From Synergistaceae bacterium (lineage in GTDB: Bacteria > Synergistota > Synergistia > Synergistales > Aminobacteriaceae), in the NCBI GenBank assembly GCA_017427625.1, contig JAFRSL010000289.1:1-5615 (forward strand): a stretch of DNA of 5,615 nucleotides, given 5' to 3'. The notes under the pieces were generated by a model. It was not told the origin of the DNA. It saw only the letters and a program-made list of their open reading frames with translations, and made no database searches. Below are positions 1 to 4,504 of the stretch, piece by piece. Position numbers and translations under genes: made by a program. Positions within the stretch are counted from its first letter, which is position 1. Each line of letters opens with the position of its first letter.

Positions 1-353
1 AGTGCTTTGAGACTAGACTTTATTCCCGATATTACTGACTGCTTCATCTGGGATGAGATATACTGCAAGTCATGCGTTATGGGGTTTTTGTCTTTATTCA
101 AGCCGTGAACCGTTACTATCTTTGTATCGTGTTCGCTGATGTCATGGTCGTTCATGAAAGTCAAAGCATCATTGTACAACCATTTCGCTTCCACAAAGAG
201 CATTTTTAAGTGTTCCTTTTGGGCTTCATTGAGGTGAGAGAAGTCGATTTTCACTCGGTATACGCGACAAATCTGAGACTTTCGTTTTTCTCTTGTCTGT
301 TTACTCTTTTCACGTATTCGGTTATTTTTCTCCAATCTCTCTGCTTCTATCAT
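1..353 (-). CDS. tnpB: TnpB-family RNA-guided nuclease / IS200-IS605 transposon protein, N-terminal part, cut by window edge
   Basis: An open frame from ATG at 353 reads 117 codons without a stop and leaves at the left edge, so only the N-terminal quarter to third of a usual 350-450 residue TnpB is visible. Residues 1-28 form a highly charged, probably helical extension (EKNNRIREKSKQTREKRKSQ). Then come a beta-strand-like segment (CRVYRVKID, 29-37), the segment EAQKEHLKMLFVEAKWLYN (43-61) and SSQMKQSVISGIKSSLKA (100-117). These resemble the N-terminal wedge/REC part of IS605 OrfB proteins, including the conserved F-x-EAKWLYN block. TnpB proteins cut DNA guided by an RNA made from the element's right end. 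The RuvC DED residues, the zinc ribbon and the guide RNA would all lie outside the window. No Shine-Dalgarno sequence precedes the ATG, and GTG and TTG codons lie just upstream in frame, so the exact start is uncertain. An in-frame TAA further upstream limits the choice. The sequence is more AT-rich than its neighbours, in keeping with a transferred element. Whether the gene is intact cannot be judged here. Confidence 0.8.
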   Translation of the reverse strand, partial: MIEAERLEKNNRIREKSKQTREKRKSQICRVYRVKIDFSHLNEAQKEHLKMLFVEAKWLYNDALTFMNDHDISEHDTKIVTVHGLNKDKNPITHDLQYISSQMKQSVISGIKSSLKA

Positions 354-369
354 ATTCAACACAAAATAT

Positions 370-398
370 ATTATACTATACAGTGCAATTTATCTCAC
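370..398 (-). promoter_or_regulatory. Possible weak tnpB promoter
   Basis: On the minus strand a perfect TATAAT (370-375) lies 17 bases downstream of GTGAGA (393-398), which matches four of six positions of the -35 consensus. The predicted transcript would start only about 10 bases before the tnpB ATG and would lack a ribosome-binding site, consistent with weak translation. The surrounding DNA is very AT-rich, so the -10 match may be chance. Confidence 0.3.
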
Positions 399-415
399 AC
401 CTAAAGAGGTGGGAG
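394..415 (-). repeat. Imperfect palindrome, candidate left-end hairpin of the element
   Basis: On the minus strand the arms CTCCCACCT and AGGTGTGAG enclose a CTTT loop. Eight of nine positions pair, with one C/T mismatch in the stem. A small stem-loop with an internal mismatch at this place, about 40 bases before the tnpB start, fits the sequences that single-strand transposases of the HUH TnpA type bind. It is not followed by a T-tract, so it is unlikely to be a terminator. Confidence 0.6.
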
Positions 416-434
416 TCTTCTTGCAAGTTATGAT

Positions 435-463
435 AAACATTAAGCAAAGGAATTTAGGCGATT
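435..463 (+). promoter_or_regulatory. Short leader of the desulfidase gene with a weak ribosome-binding site and an ATTAAGCA motif
   Basis: This is the stretch between the presumed element boundary and the ATG at 464. It holds AAGGA (447-451), 12 bases before the start codon, which is a weak and rather distant Shine-Dalgarno sequence. ATTAAGCA (439-446) matches exactly the 8-base motif in the glnN leader. I find no convincing -35/-10 pair for the plus strand: TATGAT at 429-434 could be a -10, but nothing suitable stands 16-18 bases upstream. Confidence 0.4.
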
Positions 464-1768
464 ATGATCTCACATGAGGAATACGAAAACTACGTTTCAA
501 TTCTGCACGGTGAATTAGTACCCGCAATGGGCTGTACAGAACCAATCGCAATAGCCTACGCATCAGCAAAAGCTCGCGAGGTATTAGGCGAAGATGTCAG
601 GCATATTCACGTGTCATGTTCCGGCAACATCGTCAAGAACGTCAAGGGTGTAATCGTCCCGAACTCAGGAGGTCAGAAAGGCATTGAGGCCGCCGCAATT
701 CTCGGAGCAGTAGGGGGAGATACTTCCCGTGAGCTTGAAGTGATCTCATCGACCACTGAGGCAGCGAGGGCGTTGACCCGGAAGCTCGTCCGCGAAAATC
801 TCTGTGATGTCTCACTCGCTGAGGACGTTCCGAATCTCTACATTGAGGTTACGGCGGAAGGCGAGTCCCACACATCAACCGTGAAAATCGAGAACTCTCA
901 CACCAATATCACCCTCATAAAGCGCGACGGCCAGACAATCCTTGAGCGTTCGCCCGAAAATTTAAGCGTCAAAGAAGAGGGCACGTCAGGCGACAAGAGC
1001 ATGATGACATTGCGGGGGATTATAGATTTTGCTGACACTCTGGAGATTTCGGACGTTGAGGAAATTTTCGACCGACAGACGGAGTACAACGTTAGAATTT
1101 CGCAGGAGGGCCTCGACAACAAATGGGGCGCGTGTATCGGGAAGACCATGATTGAGACTTGGGGCGACGATGTCAGGACTTGCGCATGTGCAAGAGCTGC
1201 TGCCGGAAGCGACGCAAGAATGAGCGGCTGTCCTCTACCCGTAATCATAAACTCAGGAAGCGGGAATCAGGGAATAACAGTAACCCTTCCCGTTGTCGAA
1301 TACGCTGAAAGATGGCGGATTTCGCGCGCGAAAATGTATCGTGCTTTGGCCGTGAGCAACCTTGTCTCGGTCTACATTAAGCACTACATAGGATCGCTGT
1401 CTGCGTTTTGCGGTGCTGTCAGCGCGGCTTCAGGGGCTGGAGCGGCAATAACGTACATGGCCGGAGGAAATTACACGGCAATAGGACGGACAATCACGAA
1501 CACACTCGCTAACGTCGGCGGAATTGTCTGCGACGGTGCAAAACCCAGCTGTGCCGCAAAGATTGCCTCGTCAGTCCACGCCGCTATACTCGCTCACCAT
1601 ATGAGCATGAATGATGACGAGTTCAGGGGCGGTGAAGGATTTGTTGAGGACGATGTTGAGGAGACGATAAAGAACATGGGCTACATCGGCAAAATAGGAA
1701 TGAAGGAAACTGACCGCGAGATTCTAAACGTCATGACGGATATGGTAGATGTTGACTCTTGCCTGTGA
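464..1768 (+). CDS. cyuA: L-cysteine desulfidase family protein (UPF0597; CyuA/YhaM-like, Fe-S serine dehydratase alpha-type fold)
   Basis: This complete 434-residue protein has the usual length for UPF0597/CyuA proteins. The family breaks L-cysteine down to pyruvate, ammonia and sulfide in the cytoplasm, using a [4Fe-4S] cluster instead of pyridoxal phosphate; it is related to the iron-sulfur L-serine dehydratase alpha chain. The N-terminus carries the signature LVPAMGCTEPIAIAYASA (18-35) with Cys24. INSGSGNQGI (262-271) is a conserved glycine-rich block. Cys316 (SAFCGAVS), Cys356 (GIVCDGAK) and Cys363 (PSCAAKI) are the likely cluster ligands. Their 40- and 7-residue gaps match the spacing I recall for the archaeal cysteine desulfidase, where an early Cys next to TEP is also essential. 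The ATG at 464 is chosen because the family N-terminus begins about 20 residues before GCTEP; the next Met is residue 22. The gene stands alone: upstream is the mobile-element end, downstream the convergent glnN. L-serine dehydratase activity is an alternative that sequence alone cannot exclude. Confidence 0.88.
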   Translation: MISHEEYENYVSILHGELVPAMGCTEPIAIAYASAKAREVLGEDVRHIHVSCSGNIVKNVKGVIVPNSGGQKGIEAAAILGAVGGDTSRELEVISSTTEAARALTRKLVRENLCDVSLAEDVPNLYIEVTAEGESHTSTVKIENSHTNITLIKRDGQTILERSPENLSVKEEGTSGDKSMMTLRGIIDFADTLEISDVEEIFDRQTEYNVRISQEGLDNKWGACIGKTMIETWGDDVRTCACARAAAGSDARMSGCPLPVIINSGSGNQGITVTLPVVEYAERWRISRAKMYRALAVSNLVSVYIKHYIGSLSAFCGAVSAASGAGAAITYMAGGNYTAIGRTITNTLANVGGIVCDGAKPSCAAKIASSVHAAILAHHMSMNDDEFRGGEGFVEDDVEETIKNMGYIGKIGMKETDREILNVMTDMVDVDSCL

Positions 1769-1800
1769 AAAAACTCCCCCGCCAAATTCAAGACGGGGGA
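1768..1800 (-). terminator. Rho-independent terminator of glnN, in the convergent gap
   Basis: Read on the minus strand, TCCCCCG (1794-1800) and CGGGGGA (1775-1781) form a 7-bp GC-rich stem around a 12-base loop, followed after two bases by six T residues (1768-1773). This is a standard intrinsic terminator beginning 8 bases after the glnN stop codon. On the plus strand the same hairpin follows the desulfidase stop closely but has no T-tract after it, so it would end that transcript poorly. Confidence 0.85.
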
Positions 1801-1808
1801 AAGTGATT

Positions 1809-3932
1809 CTATGCGCTGAGTGAGAGCAAGTTCCTGTAGATCGGGTACGGCCAAATGTCGGCGGCAATAGTGAGTTCAGCGGCATCACATTTCGCCCTGA
1901 TTTCGTCCATGAGAGGAATGATTGTCCCTGTGAGGAAGTCGCTTCGTTCTCTTGCGTCCATTCCTGAGAGTCTTCCCTTCAATTCGTACAGCGAGTTTGC
2001 GTCCTTTATGAGAGCGTTCTTTGCGCGTCCCAATCCTCCGACGTAATCCCTCCACGGGGTCATGTCGCCGAAGTCAACGTCCTCAAAGTAGAGCATCGAG
2101 TTACGTTCCAACGTGAGCTGCTTCGAGATTGCAGGAAGTACGCCCTCCCACAGCATATCGTAGAGCACCGCCGCTTCAACCTCAAGTCCCGTCGCAAAGC
2201 TCTCCATTCGTATGGCTCTCAGGTTCTCAAGCTCATGTGCCCTGTAAACTCCTAGAGCCTCAAGCATTTTCTTGTTCTCAGGTTTGAGAAGGAGGTCTAT
2301 CCTGTCCGGCATTGTCTCAGCTTCAACAAGCCCTCTCCTCTTTGCCTCGTCGTGCCACTCGTGTGAGTAAGCGTCGCCCTCGAAGAGTACGCTGCTTCCC
2401 ATTCTGAAGGCCTCACGAGCTGCCTCAAGTGCCGCGTCGATTGGGTCTTTGCCCTCTGAAATCTTGGCCTCAACCATTCCCGTAACCTGCTCAATTCCCC
2501 ATGCCCACAAGCTCGCAAACATCGTAACGGGAAGTGCAATGCTCTGCGATGATCCTGGTGCGCGGAACTCGAACTTGTCCCCAGTGAACGCGACGGGTGA
2601 TGTCCTGTTTCTGTCGCTGTCGAACGGTATTATGTCGGGCAACTTCGCAAGCCCCAAATCCATTATGCCCTTCTCCGGCAATGATACGTCGGAATTGTCG
2701 AGCCTTCGGATTAAGTCAGTGAGTGCAGAGCCGAGATATACGCTTATTATTGACGGAGGCGCTTCATGTCCGCCGAGCCTGAATAAGTTTCCCGACGTTG
2801 CTATCGAGAACTGAAGGAGGCTGTGGAATTTCGACACTCCAAGAATGACCGCCGACAGGAACGCTAGGAACACTACGTTTCGCCTGTGAGAGTTTGAGGG
2901 CTTGAGGAGGTTTCGGCCTTCGCTGTCAACGAGTGAGATGTTGGTGTGCTTCCCTGAACCGTTCATTCCGGCAAAAGGCTTCTCGTGGAAAAGCAGCCTC
3001 AATTCGTGCTGACGTGCTAACTTCCTCATCGTCTCCATTAGAATCTGGTTCTGGTCGCAGGCCCTGTTAGCGTCGGAGTAGAGGTGTGCAAATTCAAATT
3101 GGCATCGTGCTACCTCATTATGTCTCGCAAGAACTGACACGCCCAATCTCGCCAAGTCGCGTTCAACGTCTTCCATGTAACGAAGCACCCTGTTGTGAAT
3201 CGCGCCCATGTAATGATGATCGAGCTTCTGATCCTTTGCGGGCTGTGCGCCGATTAGCGTCCTTCCGCAGAATCGAATATCGGGCCTTAACTGTGCGCGT
3301 GGTCTGTCGAGGAGGAAATATTCTTGCTCTGCCCCCACAGTCATTTTCACGAAGCGAATCCCTCTCTGCCCAAGTGTCCTGAGAAGCCTGAATGCTCGTC
3401 CTTCAACGGCATCAAGTGCGCGTAACAATGGCGTCTTCAGGTCCAAAGGAGTCCCGTCATATGATAGGAAGACTGATGGAATGAAGAGAGTTCCGCCTTT
3501 GGGAGTTTTGACGATGAAAGCGGGGCTTGAGATGTCCCATGCCGAATATCCGCGAGCCTCGAATGTTGAGCGTGTTCCTGCCGACGGGAAGCTCGAAGCG
3601 TCCGGCTCACCCTGTGCCAAGTGCTTGCCTCTGAAAACTTCGATGGGGTTTCCTTCTGTGTCTGACATTGTGAACGCGAGGTGCTTTTCCGCAGTTAGTT
3701 CGGTCTGAGGCTGGAACCAGTGCGACCAATGTGTTGCGCCCTTCGAGATTGCCCAATCCTTCATTGCAGTTGCCACAATATCAGCGGCTTCTGCGGATAA
3801 ATGCTGCCTCCCCTCCATGGCGTCAATGACCTGAGCGTAAATATCGGGGTTAAGTTTCTCGCGCATTACACGCCTGTCGAAAAGCATTGAACCGAATATC
3901 TCATGTACGGTCTTGTATTCTTTTTCCGGCAT
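1809..3932 (-). CDS. glnN: Glutamine synthetase type III (GSIII)
   Basis: This complete 707-residue protein matches the length of GSIII (about 700-730 residues) and is far longer than type I enzymes (about 450). It makes glutamine from glutamate, ammonia and ATP in the cytoplasm; GSIII works as a dodecamer. GSIII-specific N-terminal blocks are GATHWSHWFQPQTE (65-78) and ASSFPSAGTRSTFEARGYSA (112-131). Catalytic-domain motifs follow: GAEQEYFLLD (200-209, metal-binding Glu202 and Glu204), NEVARCQFEFA (272-282), HEKPFAGMNGSGKHTN (316-331, catalytic-site His329), RLGGHEAPPS (385-394), DRNRTSPVAFTG (440-451) and FEFRAPG (454-460, Glu455 and Arg457). Residues from about 480 to 707 form the helical C-terminal region typical of GSIII. 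All expected active-site residues are present and nothing suggests decay. The ATG at 3932 has an excellent AAAGGAG ribosome-binding site. The gene has its own strong promoter directly downstream of the DUF721 gene and ends at an intrinsic terminator, so it is probably transcribed alone. Confidence 0.97.
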   Translation of the reverse strand: MPEKEYKTVHEIFGSMLFDRRVMREKLNPDIYAQVIDAMEGRQHLSAEAADIVATAMKDWAISKGATHWSHWFQPQTELTAEKHLAFTMSDTEGNPIEVFRGKHLAQGEPDASSFPSAGTRSTFEARGYSAWDISSPAFIVKTPKGGTLFIPSVFLSYDGTPLDLKTPLLRALDAVEGRAFRLLRTLGQRGIRFVKMTVGAEQEYFLLDRPRAQLRPDIRFCGRTLIGAQPAKDQKLDHHYMGAIHNRVLRYMEDVERDLARLGVSVLARHNEVARCQFEFAHLYSDANRACDQNQILMETMRKLARQHELRLLFHEKPFAGMNGSGKHTNISLVDSEGRNLLKPSNSHRRNVVFLAFLSAVILGVSKFHSLLQFSIATSGNLFRLGGHEAPPSIISVYLGSALTDLIRRLDNSDVSLPEKGIMDLGLAKLPDIIPFDSDRNRTSPVAFTGDKFEFRAPGSSQSIALPVTMFASLWAWGIEQVTGMVEAKISEGKDPIDAALEAAREAFRMGSSVLFEGDAYSHEWHDEAKRRGLVEAETMPDRIDLLLKPENKKMLEALGVYRAHELENLRAIRMESFATGLEVEAAVLYDMLWEGVLPAISKQLTLERNSMLYFEDVDFGDMTPWRDYVGGLGRAKNALIKDANSLYELKGRLSGMDARERSDFLTGTIIPLMDEIRAKCDAAELTIAADIWPYPIYRNLLSLSA

Positions 3933-3941
3933 TATGAATAT

Positions 3942-3948
3942 CTCCTTT
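3942..3948 (-). promoter_or_regulatory. Ribosome-binding site of glnN
   Basis: AAAGGAG on the minus strand ends 9 bases before the ATG at 3932. It is near-consensus and fixes the start of glnN. It lies only 4 bases downstream of the inverted repeat in the leader, so folding of that repeat could affect its access. Confidence 0.85.
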
Positions 3949-3952
3949 CATG

Positions 3953-3987
3953 ATTAAGCAAGAAATTACACATAAAACATGCTTAAT
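3953..3987 (-). repeat. 8-bp inverted repeat spanning the glnN 5' leader
   Basis: On the minus strand ATTAAGCA (3980-3987) and TGCTTAAT (3953-3960) are perfect inverted arms separated by 19 bases. The predicted transcript starts at about 3989, so the hairpin would begin almost at the RNA 5' end and finish 4 bases before the Shine-Dalgarno. It could be an RNA stem or a DNA operator half-site pair. The stem is AU-rich and the loop large, so an RNA fold would be only moderately stable. There is no T-tract, so it is not a terminator. Confidence 0.5.
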
Positions 3988-4008
3988 ATTGAGATATTCT
4001 AGCTTAAT
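3980..4008 (-). repeat. Direct repeat of TATTAAGC, 21 bp apart, in the glnN promoter; candidate operator
   Basis: TATTAAGC occurs twice on the minus strand, once inside the promoter spacer (core 4002-4008) and once around the transcription start (core 3981-3987). The copies are offset by 21 bp, two helical turns, which would place two bound protein units on the same DNA face. The inverted copy at 3953-3959 makes three GCTTAAT-type sites within 56 bp. A repressor or nitrogen-control regulator binding here is plausible, but I do not recognise the motif. Confidence 0.4.
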
Positions 4009-4024
4009 AGTATGAGTGTGTCAA
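3996..4024 (-). promoter_or_regulatory. Sigma-70-type promoter of glnN
   Basis: The -35 box TTGACA (4019-4024) is a perfect consensus. The -10 box TAGAAT (3996-4001) matches five of six positions, and the spacer is exactly 17 bp. The expected transcription start is near 3988-3990, giving a leader of about 56 bases. The -35 box overlaps the TGA stop (4021-4023) of the DUF721 gene. No terminator separates the two genes, so some read-through from mnmG and the DUF721 gene is also possible. Confidence 0.8.
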
Positions 4025-4491
4025 TTTTTGCGGGAATGCAAGAGTGCAGAATCAAGATATGCCATTAAGTTTGACAGGGGACGATTTATGTCCTCAGGCA
4101 ATGTATCACCAACCATCTCCATGTACTGCTTAACCCTCGCTTCGTCAGCAATAATCTTACGTACCATTTTCTTCCGGGCAGCCTTCTTTTCTGGCCCTTT
4201 TGCGTAAACTATCTTAACCGCAAAATCACCGTCAGCCTTATATCCAAGCCTCTCAAGCGCACGGAGTATTGTCCCCTTCATGTTCGATAGCATTCCACGC
4301 GTCGTGTCGTCAGTAACCTCAACTGTAAGCTCATTAACCCCAAGAACAGCCGGCCATGACTTCCTAGCGATCGCCGGCATCCTCACGACCATACCCCATG
4401 AACGTCTCAGCCTCTCCAAAATCTCAACCCTCCTCGCAGCTTCTGGAAACCATTTCCGAGCATCTATGATGATTCCGTCGTTCTCATTCAT
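4021..4491 (-). CDS. DUF721 / DciA-like protein
   Basis: This small 156-residue cytoplasmic protein has no signal peptide or membrane segment. Residues 22-97 resemble the DUF721 fold: LERLRRSWGMVV (26-37, with the characteristic Trp32-Gly33), a linker, NELTVEVTDDTTRGMLSNMK (53-72), TILRALERLGY (74-84) and a closing strand FAVKIVYAKG (90-99). The pattern of tryptophan-helix, short strand, helix lying against the sheet, and strand is that of DciA, which in many bacteria helps load the replicative DnaB helicase in place of DnaC/DnaI. The tail is basic (KGPEKKAARKKMVRK, 98-112), followed by a helical C-terminus, and could contact DNA or a partner. The start overlaps the mnmG stop (ATGA) and has a strong GGAGG 8 bases upstream, so the gene is co-transcribed and coupled to mnmG. 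The DUF721 assignment is by recalled pattern; the helicase-loading role is inferred from the family. Confidence 0.65.
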   Translation of the reverse strand: MNENDGIIIDARKWFPEAARRVEILERLRRSWGMVVRMPAIARKSWPAVLGVNELTVEVTDDTTRGMLSNMKGTILRALERLGYKADGDFAVKIVYAKGPEKKAARKKMVRKIIADEARVKQYMEMVGDTLPEDINRPLSNLMAYLDSALLHSRKN

Positions 4492-4504
4492 TCAGCCTTC
4501 CTCC
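4488..4504 (-). promoter_or_regulatory. Start/stop overlap (ATGA) with ribosome-binding site of the DUF721 gene
   Basis: GGAGG (4500-4504) lies inside the last codons of mnmG, 8 bases before the ATG at 4491. The mnmG TGA (4488-4490) overlaps that ATG in the four bases ATGA. This arrangement usually means the second protein is translated by ribosomes finishing the first, so their amounts are linked. It also confirms the chosen start of the DUF721 gene. Confidence 0.85.

Larger units (their letters stand above)
1..434 (-). mobile_element. Left end of an IS200/IS605-type (tnpB-bearing) insertion element, partial
   Basis: The partial tnpB and the palindrome upstream of it (394-415) together look like the left end of an IS200/IS605-group element read on the minus strand. 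Such elements have no terminal inverted repeats; a subterminal hairpin marks each end, and insertion occurs just 3' of a short T-rich target. On the minus strand a TTTAT (433-437) sits 17-18 bases before the hairpin, a spacing similar to that in well-studied members. I therefore place the boundary near 430-437, which is inference. No tnpA is visible; it may lie outside the window or be absent, as in tnpB-only elements. Confidence 0.5.

Noticed and set aside
210..404. Plus-strand open frame of 64 codons over the left end
   Set aside because: It runs opposite the tnpB N-terminus and through the palindrome, has hydrophobic low-complexity sequence typical of reverse reading of AT-rich coding DNA, and has no ribosome-binding site.
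394..415. CRISPR repeat or terminator at the palindrome
   Set aside because: It occurs once, with no repeat-spacer periodicity and no T-tract on either side; a transposon-end hairpin explains it better.
898..1248. Minus-strand open frame of 116 codons inside the desulfidase gene
   Set aside because: It lies wholly within a well-conserved gene on the other strand and has no recognisable domain; it is a reverse-strand shadow.
1775..1800. Terminator for the desulfidase gene on the plus strand
   Set aside because: The hairpin is well placed but is followed by AAGTGATTC and not by T residues, so only the minus-strand orientation qualifies as a proper intrinsic terminator.
2297..3708. Several frames within glnN (2297-2539 minus; 2449-2814, 3086-3382 and 3481-3708 plus)
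   Set aside because: All sit inside the conserved glnN coding region and their translations are composition-driven with no family resemblance.
3933..4020. Riboswitch in the glnN leader
   Set aside because: The predicted leader is only about 56 bases, has a single AU-rich inverted repeat and shows no recognisable glutamine or other aptamer core.
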